The translations under genes were made by a program, and so were the position numbers. A model generated the notes under the pieces. That model ran no database searches. It worked only from the letters and a program-made list of their open reading frames with translations, and had not been told where the DNA came from. Source: Clostridia bacterium (GTDB lineage Bacteria > Bacillota > Clostridia > Oscillospirales > Butyricicoccaceae). From it: DNA of 64,000 nucleotides. Below, in pieces: positions 46,234 to 55,534 of this stretch; position 1 is the stretch's first letter; each line of letters begins with the position of its first letter. The stretch spans positions 1 through 64,000 of the forward strand of contig JAQXOO010000013.1 in assembly GCA_029099685.1 (NCBI GenBank), written 5' to 3'.

Positions 46234-47640
46234 GTGGTTTTCAGCAGTTTGCCCTTTTTGTTTGTTTTTCTGCCGGTATTCTTTCTGTTATACGGCGTAG
46301 CGCCCCGCAGATGGAAAAACGCCCTGCTCTTTGCGGGCAGTCTGGCCTTTTACGCCTACGGCGCGGTGGAGACGCCCCTCTACATCCTGCTGCTCCTGCT
46401 GACCATCCTGGTCAACTGGCGGGTGGGCCTGCGGCTGGCCCCGGGCCGGCCCCGCCGGAAGCTGTGGCTGGTCCTGGGCGTGGCCTATGACTTTTTCTGG
46501 CTGCTTCTGTTCAAATACGCGGGCTTTTTCTTTGACAACGGCGCGGCCCTGTGGAATCTGGCCACCGGAGACGCCGTCAGCCGGAGCTGGTCGCTGATTT
46601 TGCCCATCGGCATCAGCTTTTATACCTTTCAGATCGTTTCCTATCTGGTGGATGTGTACCGGGAAACCGTCCCGCCGGAGCGGTCGCTGGTCACGCTGGG
46701 GGCGTATTTGTGTATGTTTCCCCAGCTTATCGCAGGCCCCATTGTTCAGTACAACCAGGTGTCCAGGGAGCTGCGGCGCCGCACCACCTCCCTGGCCCGC
46801 ATGGACGAGGGGCTGCGGATCTTCGTGCTGGGGCTTGGCTCCAAGGTGCTGCTGGCCAACCTGATCGGCGGCCTGTGGAACGACGTACAGGCGGTGGGCT
46901 ACGACAGCATCTCCACACCGCTGGCCTGGATGGCGGCGGCGGCCTACAGCTTCCAGCTCTATTTCGATTTTTACGGTTATTCCCTGATGGCGGTGGGGCT
47001 GGGCCGGATCATGGGCTTTGACCTGCCGGAAAACTTCCGCCAGCCCTACCAGTCGGTGTCCATGACCGAGTTTTGGCGCCGGTGGCACATCACCCTGGGG
47101 GCCTGGTTCCGGGAATATGTCTACATTCCCCTGGGCGGCAACCGCCGCGGCGGGCTCAGGACCCTGCGCAACCTGCTGGTGGTGTGGCTGCTGACAGGCT
47201 TCTGGCACGGCGCCAGCTGGAACTTTGTGCTGTGGGGGCTGTTTCTGTTTCTGATCATGGTCATCGAACGGGCCGGACTGCGGCGGTTTCTGGAAAGCCA
47301 CCGCCTTGTGGGCCACGCCTATATGCTGCTGCTCATCCCCCTGTCCTGGATGCTGTTTGCCATCACCGATTTTCCCCAGCTGGGCCTGTTTTTCAGCCGC
47401 CTGGTGGGACTGAACGGCGGATTTTTCGGACCGTTCCGGGGGGACTTTGTGGGCTATCTCAAAGATTACGGCCTGCTGCTGGGCTTGGGGCTGCTGTTCT
47501 GCACGCCGCTGCCCGGAAAGCTGTGGCAAAAGATCCAAAAAACGCCCCTGTCGGCAGTCATCCTGCTGGCCATTTTTTGGGGCGCGGTCTATTGCCTGTA
47601 CCGGGGCCTGAACGATCCTTTTTTGTATTTCCGTTTTTGA
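46234..47640 (+). CDS. MBOAT family O-acyltransferase (AlgI-like)
   Basis: MFPQLIAGPIVQYNQV; YFDFYGYSLMAVGLGRIMGFDLPENFRQPYQSVSMTEFWRRWHITLGAWFREYVYIPLGGNR; FWHGASWNFVLWG. Confidence 0.94.
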   Translation: MVFSSLPFLFVFLPVFFLLYGVAPRRWKNALLFAGSLAFYAYGAVETPLYILLLLLTILVNWRVGLRLAPGRPRRKLWLVLGVAYDFFWLLLFKYAGFFFDNGAALWNLATGDAVSRSWSLILPIGISFYTFQIVSYLVDVYRETVPPERSLVTLGAYLCMFPQLIAGPIVQYNQVSRELRRRTTSLARMDEGLRIFVLGLGSKVLLANLIGGLWNDVQAVGYDSISTPLAWMAAAAYSFQLYFDFYGYSLMAVGLGRIMGFDLPENFRQPYQSVSMTEFWRRWHITLGAWFREYVYIPLGGNRRGGLRTLRNLLVVWLLTGFWHGASWNFVLWGLFLFLIMVIERAGLRRFLESHRLVGHAYMLLLIPLSWMLFAITDFPQLGLFFSRLVGLNGGFFGPFRGDFVGYLKDYGLLLGLGLLFCTPLPGKLWQKIQKTPLSAVILLAIFWGAVYCLYRGLNDPFLYFRF

Positions 47641-47655
47641 CGAGAGGGCTTTTTC

Positions 47656-48579
47656 ATGAAAAAACTGCTGAAATATCCCTTTTTATGCCTTCTGCTGGTG
47701 ACCATGGCGGCGGCCGCGCCTTTTATGTGGCAGCAGATCGGCCTGTTGCCGCAGTTTTCCGCCCGGGAGGAGGTTTCCGCGGATCAGCCTCAGCTTCAGG
47801 GTCCGGAAACGCCGGGCCTTCCCCAAGCGCCGGAAACCGAGGACCCTCCTGGATCTTCGGACCTGCCGGAAGTGGATGCGCCCCCGGAGGGGACCGGGGA
47901 CAGCGACAGCCCATCCGAAGGAGAGCTGCCCCCGCCGCCCCCCAATAAGCCCCCCATCCAGCTTCCCGGCACGGATGCCGAACCCGACGCGCCGAAGGCG
48001 CCCCTTCCTCCGGAAAATCCCTTTGAGAACGCCCTGTTCATCGGCGACAGCCGCACGGTGGGCATCTGCAAGTATTCCGGCATCACAGAAGCGGACTTTT
48101 TCGCCAGCACCGGCATGAGCGTTTACGACGTGTTCAAGGAGCAGCTGGAGGTGGGCGGGCAAAAGGCCCGCTCGCTGGAGACCCTGTTGCGTGATCAGCA
48201 ATACGACCGCATCTATCTGATGCTGGGCATCAACGAGCTGGGCTACAATTTTGACAAGACGGTAAAGACCTACGGTGGCGTGGTGGACAAACTGCGGGAA
48301 CTGCAGCCCGGGGCCTATATCCACATCCAGGCTAACCTGCACGTCACCAAGGAGAAGTCCGACGGAGACAAACTGTACAACAACACCAACATCAACCGGC
48401 TGAACGAGGCCATCTCGGCGCTGGCCGACGGCGAAACGGTGTTTTATCTGGACGTCAACCCCACCTTTGACGATGAAAACGGCTGTCTGACTGCCGACCT
48501 GACCTGGGACGGCGTACACCTTCTGGGCAAATACTATTCCTCCTGGGCCGACTGGCTCCGGGAAAACACCCCTGCGTAA
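47656..48579 (+). CDS. Membrane-anchored SGNH/GDSL-type hydrolase
   Basis: N-terminal TM, Pro-rich linker, ENALFIGDSRTVGICKYSGI (GDS block) and DGVHLLGKYY (DxxH). Confidence 0.85.
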   Translation: MKKLLKYPFLCLLLVTMAAAAPFMWQQIGLLPQFSAREEVSADQPQLQGPETPGLPQAPETEDPPGSSDLPEVDAPPEGTGDSDSPSEGELPPPPPNKPPIQLPGTDAEPDAPKAPLPPENPFENALFIGDSRTVGICKYSGITEADFFASTGMSVYDVFKEQLEVGGQKARSLETLLRDQQYDRIYLMLGINELGYNFDKTVKTYGGVVDKLRELQPGAYIHIQANLHVTKEKSDGDKLYNNTNINRLNEAISALADGETVFYLDVNPTFDDENGCLTADLTWDGVHLLGKYYSSWADWLRENTPA

Positions 48580-48585
48580 GCATCA

Positions 48586-48616
48586 AAAAAGCACCCTGCA
48601 AGGGTGCTTTTTGATT
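48586..48616. terminator. Terminator after SGNH hydrolase
   Basis: AAAAAAGCACCCTgcaAGGGTGCTTTTT. Confidence 0.75.
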
Positions 48617-48717
48617 ATGTTTTGAACGCTTCCGGCGCCCTGCGCCGGAGCGGTCCTCCTGGCTTATATCCGGGGGTTGATTGCGCCGTGAAAGGGCGAA
48701 ACCCGGCTGGACCGCCT

Positions 48718-49300
48718 TTACCGCTGCTTATTTTTCCCCTGGGGCGCCATCAGCCCCTGCTTTTCCAGCACCGGAGTCACCAGGCGGTAAACCAGCACCA
48801 TGACAGCCACCTCGATGGGCCACAGGGTCAGGTTTTTGCCCAGGCTGCCCCAGAAATAAAACAGATAGGCCTTGCCGAACAGGATGCTGTTCCACAGGGT
48901 GCCCAGAGCCACGTTGCAGACCAGGTTCACCGCCAGCTTGGTGACGGCGATGCGGGGGATGGTGAGCCGCTGCCGGTAAAAGCCCAAGGCATAAAAGAAC
49001 ATGGCCAGCATGGTTGACAGGGTGTAGCCGGGGAAAAAGGCGCCGGTGGGATGCAGCACAAAGCCCAGGATATCCTCGGCAAAGCCCACCACCAACGCCG
49101 CCACCGGACCGCAGATAGCGGCGCACAGGCCTTTGGACACATAGGTGAAATAGATGTGCAGGTTGTTGGGCAAGGGAATGCTGACCATGGAGATGGCCAT
49201 GGAGACCGCCATCAGCAGAGCGGTCACCGCAAGGATCTTGGGACGTTTGAGCTCTCTGGCGGCGCTCCGCCAGTAAGCGCGGGTGAAAATTTGGGACATA
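48718..49300 (-). CDS. folT: Folate-type ECF transporter S component (FolT-like)
   Basis: LCAAICGPVAALVVGFAEDILGFVLHPTGAFFPGYTLSTMLAMFFYALGFYR...KLAVNLVCNVALGTLWNSILFGKAYL. Confidence 0.85.
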
Positions 49301-49357
49301 AAAAAGCCTCCTTCTGCAAATTCCGGCAGACCGTCAAAGACGGGTTGCCGCATCAGC

Positions 49358-49445
49358 AAAAAAAGGCCCCATGCGGCAGCGGGGTCGGGATATATGCATT
49401 TCCATCCGCGTTCAACACCCTGTTCCACGGATACCAGATCATATA
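49358..49445 (-). promoter_or_regulatory. Candidate riboswitch/attenuator leader of folT
   Basis: Minus-strand RNA: stem UAUAUG...CAUAUA enclosing AUCCGUG...CGCGGAU, then terminator CCCCgctgccgcatGGGGCCTTTTTTT, whose loop is complementary to downstream ATGCGGCA. Confidence 0.55.
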
Positions 49446-49469
49446 AACCTAAACTGCCAAGATGGCTAT

Positions 49470-49498
49470 AGTATACGCCCCCGTTTCGCCGCTGTCAA
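49470..49498 (-). promoter_or_regulatory. Sigma-A promoter of folT leader
   Basis: Minus strand TTGACA-17 bp-TATACT. Confidence 0.75.
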
Positions 49499-49516
49499 TG
49501 GCCGGGCCGGCGGTTT

Positions 49517-50917
49517 TCAGATGTTTCGCCATAAAACGCGCCCTCCGGACATCACCAGCACCGGCCGGGCCCGGGCCAGATCACCGGCGGGGCAGGTGAA
49601 GATATCCCGGTCCAGCACCAAAAGGTCCGCCTGATACCCCCGCTCCAGACGGCCCAGGGCATCCTCCAGAAAGCCGGTCCAGGCCGCGCCCGCAGTCCAG
49701 GCGGTCAGCCCCTCCTCCAGCGTCAGCGCCTCCCGGGAGAGCAGTTCGATGCCTCCGGGCCTTACCACGCTGCGGCAAAGGGCCTTTTCCAGCGCGGCGA
49801 AGGGCTCCAGACTGTCCAGCCCGCCGAAGGCCACCTTCGCCCCCAGCCGGGACAGGGTGCGCCAGGCGCAGCAGGTGTCCAGTTCCGCCCCGGGCCGGGC
49901 AGCGCAGCCCTCCAGCGTCCGCTCCAACCGCCCGGGAAAGCCCACCACCCCCAGCGCCAGCTCCCCCATTTCCCGCAGCTGCCCCGCGTCGGTGCAGGCC
50001 GCCCCCAAAAGCGTCAGGCGGCGGGGGTTTCCGTCAGGCAGGGGCTGCCGCCGCAGGCACTCCAGCACTGTCTCCAGCGCCGTGCCCCCGTTGACCGGGG
50101 TCACCGGCTGTCCCGCCTGCCGCCCAAGCCGGGACAGGCCCTCCGGCGGGACCAGCCGTCCGGCGAAATCCTCCCGGAGGCCCCGGAACTTCCGGGTAAA
50201 AAAACGCAGCCTGGGCAGATCGTCCCGTTCCCGGTACAGCTGCCGCACTACCGGCAGGTCCCGTTCGCTGAGGGTGACCCCCAGATCCATGCTCTGCACC
50301 GTGGTGATCCCCGACCGGGCAGCCTTTTGCAGCCAGTCCAGCACCAGTGCCCGCACCTGCCCCTGGGGCGGCCGTGGGAGGCTGTCTGCCAGCACCCGGC
50401 AGGCCGGGCCGCGGAATTCCCCGCTCATCCGCCCCTCCGGGCCAAATCCGATGTAAGGCGCCGCCGCCGCGGGGACGCCTGCTTTTTCCAGCCGTTCCAG
50501 GGCCCGGGAATTGGCCCACGCCGTTTCCCCGGCCACATCCTCCAGCACCAGGGGTGCGGCTGACCAAAGATCGTCCATCTCTTCCCTTGTCAGGCGCTGC
50601 CCGGCAGACCGCCAGCACAGGCGCGCGCCTTTTTTCGCAAACCAGTGATGGGCCGCCAGCCATCCCCGCACTGCCTCTTTGAGACCGCTCCGCCCCTCCG
50701 GCAGGGGCGAGGCCGCCGCCGCCAGGCAAAGGCAGGCGTCAAAGATTCCGGGGATCACCGTGCGTCCTTCGCAGGAAAGGAACGCGCAGCCCTCCGCCCT
50801 GGGATACAGCTCCTGCTCCCGTCCAACAGCCAAAATACGCCCCCGGCGGATGACCATGGCATCGGCAAACTGCCCCTCGCCCCTCCAGATTTTTCCGTGA
50901 AACAAAAAAATGTCCAT
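49517..50917 (-). CDS. Amidohydrolase (YtcJ-like) family protein, probable pseudoenzyme
   Basis: VIPGIFDACLCL in place of PGxxDxHxH; C-terminal ALTLEEGLTAWTAGAAWTGFLEDALGRLERGYQADLLVLDRD typical of YtcJ family. Confidence 0.8.
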   Translation of the reverse strand: MDIFLFHGKIWRGEGQFADAMVIRRGRILAVGREQELYPRAEGCAFLSCEGRTVIPGIFDACLCLAAAASPLPEGRSGLKEAVRGWLAAHHWFAKKGARLCWRSAGQRLTREEMDDLWSAAPLVLEDVAGETAWANSRALERLEKAGVPAAAAPYIGFGPEGRMSGEFRGPACRVLADSLPRPPQGQVRALVLDWLQKAARSGITTVQSMDLGVTLSERDLPVVRQLYRERDDLPRLRFFTRKFRGLREDFAGRLVPPEGLSRLGRQAGQPVTPVNGGTALETVLECLRRQPLPDGNPRRLTLLGAACTDAGQLREMGELALGVVGFPGRLERTLEGCAARPGAELDTCCAWRTLSRLGAKVAFGGLDSLEPFAALEKALCRSVVRPGGIELLSREALTLEEGLTAWTAGAAWTGFLEDALGRLERGYQADLLVLDRDIFTCPAGDLARARPVLVMSGGRVLWRNI

Positions 50918-50947
50918 ACTATCATCCTCCCGGTGATAGTATGGACA
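50911..50947 (-). promoter_or_regulatory. Perfect 14-bp inverted repeat enclosing SD and start codon
   Basis: TGTCCATACTATCA-tcctcccgg-TGATAGTATGGACA; on the minus strand the loop is CCGGGAGGA (SD) and the 3' arm contains the ATG of the amidohydrolase gene. Confidence 0.75.
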
Positions 50948-50960
50948 AAAACGGCGGATT

Positions 50961-52064
50961 TTACAAAATCAGCAGTTCAAAGACGCACAGGACACCCAAA
51001 AACAGGAAATTGAACAGGGTAAACACCAGTACATACCGCAGCATCCGCCCCTGGTTGTACCTGGCATATTCCCGGAAGGTGATGAGGCTGGCCAGCGATG
51101 CGATCAGGGTACCCACGCCGCCGATGTTCACGCCCACCAGAAGCGGCCGGTAGTTTTCCGTGAACTGGCTGAGCAAAATGGCGGTGGGCACATTGCTGAT
51201 GCACTGGCAGGAGGCCACGCTGACCAGCAGGGTGTTCTTTTGCAGCAGGCCGGCGAAGAAGGCCCGCACCTCCGGTATACGGGCCAGGTTGCCGGAGAAA
51301 ATGAAAAACAGCACAAAGGTGCACAGCAGAGGGTAGTCCACCATCTTCAGGGCCTTGGGGTCCAGCAGCAGCAGCGCCGCGGGGATGATGAGCAGGCCGA
51401 TCCAATAGGGCACACTGCGGAACACGATGAGGATGGCCAGGACAAACAGCGCCAGATAGGCCGCCGTGCGCCCCTTTGGCAGCGACACCCGCTCGCCCCG
51501 GATCTGCAGCGGGTCCCGGGGGATGAGAAAACAGCACAGGGTGATGAGCGTGATGGACAGCAAAAAGGGCGGCAGCATGATGCTCACGAACTCCCCGTCG
51601 GGGATGCCGAAATGGCTGTACAGGTACAGGTTCTGGGGGTTGCCGAAAGGGGTGAGCATCCCGCCCAGATTGGCGGCGATGTTCTGAAAGATAAACACCA
51701 GCGCCATGGCGTGTTCCTTTCCGGTGCGTTTGAGCACGTAATAGCCCAGGGGCAGAAAGGTCAGCAAAGCCATGTCGTTGGCGATGAGCATGGATCCGAT
51801 AAAGGTGATATACACCAGGGCGATCACCGCCATGCGCAGCGTCCGGAACCGCTCCACGATCTTTCGTGCCAGCAGGTAAAAGAACTGGATGTTTTTCAGG
51901 GCGCACACCACCGCCAGTACGCAGAACAGGCAGGTGAGGGTGCGCCAGTCAAAATAGCTGCGGTACTGCCCGTCGGGCGGAACCGCGATCATGGTGATAA
52001 GGGCGGCGGCCGCCGCCACCGTCACCACGGGATTTCTCTTGACAAAGGCGATGATCCTGGACAC
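50961..52064 (-). CDS. SLC13/ArsB/NhaD-superfamily anion permease
   Basis: VFIFQNIAANLGGMLTPFGNPQNLYLYSHFGI and SNVPTAILLSQF motifs; multi-TM. Start position approximate. Confidence 0.85.
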   Translation of the reverse strand: MSRIIAFVKRNPVVTVAAAAALITMIAVPPDGQYRSYFDWRTLTCLFCVLAVVCALKNIQFFYLLARKIVERFRTLRMAVIALVYITFIGSMLIANDMALLTFLPLGYYVLKRTGKEHAMALVFIFQNIAANLGGMLTPFGNPQNLYLYSHFGIPDGEFVSIMLPPFLLSITLITLCCFLIPRDPLQIRGERVSLPKGRTAAYLALFVLAILIVFRSVPYWIGLLIIPAALLLLDPKALKMVDYPLLCTFVLFFIFSGNLARIPEVRAFFAGLLQKNTLLVSVASCQCISNVPTAILLSQFTENYRPLLVGVNIGGVGTLIASLASLITFREYARYNQGRMLRYVLVFTLFNFLFLGVLCVFELLIL

Positions 52065-52258
52065 AAAAGCACCTTCTTCCGGCGTTTTCAAGCAAGCCCC
52101 AGTATACCCCCACCGCCCGCGGGTGTCAACCCAAAACTGCCCTACCCGCCGCCGCAGGTTTTTGCGCAAAGGGCTATTTCGCGAAAAAAGCCGCCCAAAA
52201 GAGCGGCTTTTCCCGGTATGACAGGGTTTGCAGCCCGTTTTTTCGGTTTTGGCCCGGC

Positions 52259-53641
52259 TTACTGCTCCAGGGCCGCCACGGCCACCTTCAGGGCCTGTTC
52301 CCGGGTCATATTGGCCCTGGGAGCGAAGGCGCCGTTGCCCATGCCCTCGATAACGCCGTGACTGACAAAATAGTTCACGTAATGAACAGCCCAGCTGTCG
52401 ATGGCGGCGCCGTCAGAGAAAGACACCTGCTTTTCGCCCTTTTTCAGGGCAGCGCCGTCGGCCACTGCGCCGGTCTGCACCAACTCGGCCACGCGGCCCA
52501 GCATGGTCACCGCCTGGGCGCGGGTCAGGGTGCCCTTGGGGGCAAAGGTGCCGTCGCCCATGCCGTTGACAAAGCCCATCTGATAGGCGATCAGAATGTC
52601 CTCCTGCTGGGCGGTAACATCGGTAAAGGGGTTGGCCGCCTTCTTGTCCAGCTTGGCCTCCTTGCCGGAGAGCGCCTCGTAATAGCGGACGGCCACGGCG
52701 GCGAACTCCTCCCGGGAGATGGCCTGGGTCATGTCGGCCCGGAGCAGGATGTCCGGATAGAGCTCCTTGTCCACGGCGGTCTGCAGGAACGCTTCTGCCC
52801 AGGGAGAGCACTTGCTCCAGGGCATCAGCTCGTCAAAGGCATCCTGAACGGCGCCGGGGATCTCCAGCATCAGGCCATAGGACTCCACCATCATCTGGGC
52901 GCACTCCATCATGGCGTCGGAATAGCTATGGTCCCAGCTGTGCTTCTTTTCCCACTGGGTATTGTCCTCGATGAGGAAATAGCTGTGCTCCAACTTACCG
53001 GTATTCTCATATTTGGCGTGGTCCATGCGCACGTCCAGCCAATAATACTTGCCGTCCAGCAGCACCATGTTCCACTTGTGCTCCACCCGGGAGCCGTCAT
53101 TGTTGATGAACTCACCGTCGATCAGGCGGCAGTCATACCCCAGATGGCCCAGCAGCACGGTGAGCAGGCCGGCAAAATGATTGCACTGTCCCACCCGGTA
53201 CAGCATCATCTGATAGGCGGACCAGGCCACATAATCGTTGGAGTCGCAGGGTAAAAAGCCGTCATTGGTACCCATGTTGCCGGCCACATCGATGCGGAAG
53301 GTGAGCTTGCCGTCCATGAAATCCTGTTCCATCCGGTCCAAAAATGTGCCGGAGGACTTTTCCAGCACCTCATCCATGTCAAAATACTGCTTGTCTGCGG
53401 TGCCGGTGCGGCGGCAGTTCCGGATGATCCAGTTATACACCGCCAGGATGCGCTCCCGGTCGGTACTGCCGGAAACGCCGATCTCCTGCAGGATCTGCTC
53501 CGCCATATAGTCCAGGTCCACATAGCCGATATAGATGGGCACCGTGCCGTAGAGCTTGGCTTCTCCGGCCAGGGCGGTCATGGGGAGGGCGGACAGCAGC
53601 AGGCAAAGGACCAGCAGCAGTGACAACATACGCTTTTTCAT
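52259..53641 (-). CDS. Secreted transglutaminase-like protein with SLH domains
   Basis: Signal peptide MKKRMLSLLLVLCLLLSALPMTALAG; transglutaminase-like core YRVGQCNHFAGLLTVLLGHLGYDCRLIDG...EHKWNMVLLDGKYYWLDV; SLH repeats FTDVTAQQEDILIAYQMGFVNGMGDGTFAPKGTLTRAQAVTMLGR. Confidence 0.9.
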   Translation of the reverse strand: MKKRMLSLLLVLCLLLSALPMTALAGEAKLYGTVPIYIGYVDLDYMAEQILQEIGVSGSTDRERILAVYNWIIRNCRRTGTADKQYFDMDEVLEKSSGTFLDRMEQDFMDGKLTFRIDVAGNMGTNDGFLPCDSNDYVAWSAYQMMLYRVGQCNHFAGLLTVLLGHLGYDCRLIDGEFINNDGSRVEHKWNMVLLDGKYYWLDVRMDHAKYENTGKLEHSYFLIEDNTQWEKKHSWDHSYSDAMMECAQMMVESYGLMLEIPGAVQDAFDELMPWSKCSPWAEAFLQTAVDKELYPDILLRADMTQAISREEFAAVAVRYYEALSGKEAKLDKKAANPFTDVTAQQEDILIAYQMGFVNGMGDGTFAPKGTLTRAQAVTMLGRVAELVQTGAVADGAALKKGEKQVSFSDGAAIDSWAVHYVNYFVSHGVIEGMGNGAFAPRANMTREQALKVAVAALEQ

Positions 53642-53767
53642 GTTTGTTTCCTCATTTTTCTCTTGATTGGGCAGGCTCAGGCGGGTCGGGGCGCCGCCGG
53701 CGGCCTTTTTCCCGTGTAATAAACAAAACAGGCGGAGAAAATGCTTCTCCGCCTGCAAATGCGCGCG

Positions 53768-54796
53768 TCAGTTCATCTGGTTGCGGCGGCTCAGATTCAT
53801 GGTGCCGTCCTGCATATTCGCGATATTTTCCAGCGCCTTGCCGGTACCGTAAGCCACGCAGGAGATGGCGTCATCCGCTACCCGGGTGCTGATGCCGGTC
53901 TTGCTTTCGATGAGCTTGTCAAAGCCGTAGATCAGGCTGCCGCCGCCGGTCATCAGGATGCCGTTGGTAGCGATGTCGCCCACCAGCTCCGGGGCGGTGC
54001 GCTCCAGCACGGCGTGGACCGCCTCCACGATCTTGCCGGACACATCCTCAAAGGCCTCCATCATCTCGCTGCTGGTGACGGTAAAGGTGCGGGGCAGGCC
54101 GGTCATCAGGCAGCGGCCGCGGACCTCCATGACCTTTTCCTCGGGATAGGGGTACACGCAGCCGATGGTCATCTTCATTTCCTCGGCGGTGCGTTCGCCG
54201 ATAAGCACGTTGTGCTTGCGGCGGATATATTTCACCACGGCTTCGTCAAACTTGTCGCCGGCGATCTTGATGGAGGTGCTCTCCACCACGCCGCCCAGGG
54301 AGATAACGGCGATGTCGGCGGTGCCGCCGCCGATGTCCACGATCATATTGCCGTTGGGCTGGGCGATGTCCACGCCCGCGCCGATGGCCGCGGCCACAGG
54401 TTCCTCGATGAGGTACACCCTGCGGGCGCCCGCCTGCTCGCCTGCGTCGATGACGGCGCGTTCCTCCACCTCCGTGATGACGCTGGGGATGCAGATGACC
54501 ACGTTGGGCTTGAACAGCCGGAAGCCCAGCACCTTTTTGATAAAGTGCTTGATCATCTTTTCGGTCATTTCATAGTCGGAGATGACGCCCTCGCGCAGGG
54601 GGCGCACGGCGATGATGTTGCCGGGGGTGCGGCCCAGCATGCTCTGGGCCTCAGAGCCGATGGCCAGCGTTTTGCCGGTATTCTTGTCGATGGCCACCAC
54701 GGAAGGCTCGCACAGAGCGATGCCCTTGCCCTTCACAAACACCAGAATGGAAGCAGTTCCCAAATCTATACCAATATCGTTTCCGGTAAAAAACAT
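53768..54796 (-). CDS. mreB: Rod shape-determining protein MreB/Mbl family
   Basis: GIDLGTASILVFVKGKGIALCEPSVVAIDK; AAAIGAGVDIAQPNGNMIVDIGGGTADIAVISLGG. Confidence 0.95.
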   Translation of the reverse strand: MFFTGNDIGIDLGTASILVFVKGKGIALCEPSVVAIDKNTGKTLAIGSEAQSMLGRTPGNIIAVRPLREGVISDYEMTEKMIKHFIKKVLGFRLFKPNVVICIPSVITEVEERAVIDAGEQAGARRVYLIEEPVAAAIGAGVDIAQPNGNMIVDIGGGTADIAVISLGGVVESTSIKIAGDKFDEAVVKYIRRKHNVLIGERTAEEMKMTIGCVYPYPEEKVMEVRGRCLMTGLPRTFTVTSSEMMEAFEDVSGKIVEAVHAVLERTAPELVGDIATNGILMTGGGSLIYGFDKLIESKTGISTRVADDAISCVAYGTGKALENIANMQDGTMNLSRRNQMN

Positions 54797-54883
54797 ACGA
54801 TCACCCCAAATTAATCTGTTCTCTTATTATAGCCAATGATTTTTGGGAATTCAACCTCATCTTTCCCAATATTCCTAAAGATT

Positions 54884-55534
54884 TTATGAAGTTTTCTTCG
54901 CGGCGGCGGCACACAGGCCCCACACTTGGGCGGCGCCGGCGGCTTTCAGCGTCCGGGCGCATTCGGAAAGGGTGCTCCCGGTGGTGAGGATGTCATCCAC
55001 CAGCAGAATGCGCCTGCCCGCCACCGCCTCCCGGCCGCAGCAAAGGCGGTAAGCCCCCAGCACGTTGGCCCGGCGGGCATCGGGCTTCAGCCCGTGCATG
55101 GGCGCGGTCTCCCGGGTCTTTTCCAGCGCCGCCGTCCAGGGGATGTCCAGCAGCCCGGAAAGCTCCCGGGCCAGCAGCTGCGCCTGGTCATAGCCCCGCC
55201 GCCGCAGGGTGGAGCGGTTGGTGGGGACATAGGTGATCAGGTCGCACCCCTCCCCCAGCTTGTGCTCCCAGGCATAGGCCATCACCCGGGCCAGGGGCCG
55301 GGCATAGCTCTGTTTTTCCCGGTATTTCAGCCCATGGATGGCGCGGCGGACATCGCCTTCGTACCACAGTCCGGCGGCGGCCTTGTCGAAAAAGGCGCCC
55401 GCGGTGACCAGGGGCGGCGCGGTGTTCAGCAGCACCCTTTGCCGGCACAGGCCGCAGACCTCCTCGTCCCCGCCCAAGGGGCTGCCGCACAGCATACATT
55501 TGGGCGGAAACAGCAGCTCCAGCAGGGCGTTCAT
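54884..55534 (-). CDS. comFC: ComF family protein (ComFC)
   Basis: LLFPPKCMLCGSPLG...CGLCRQ zinc ribbon; RGYDQAQLLARELSGLL; ILLVDDILTTGSTL phosphoribosyltransferase motif. Confidence 0.92.
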   Translation of the reverse strand: MNALLELLFPPKCMLCGSPLGGDEEVCGLCRQRVLLNTAPPLVTAGAFFDKAAAGLWYEGDVRRAIHGLKYREKQSYARPLARVMAYAWEHKLGEGCDLITYVPTNRSTLRRRGYDQAQLLARELSGLLDIPWTAALEKTRETAPMHGLKPDARRANVLGAYRLCCGREAVAGRRILLVDDILTTGSTLSECARTLKAAGAAQVWGLCAAAAKKTS

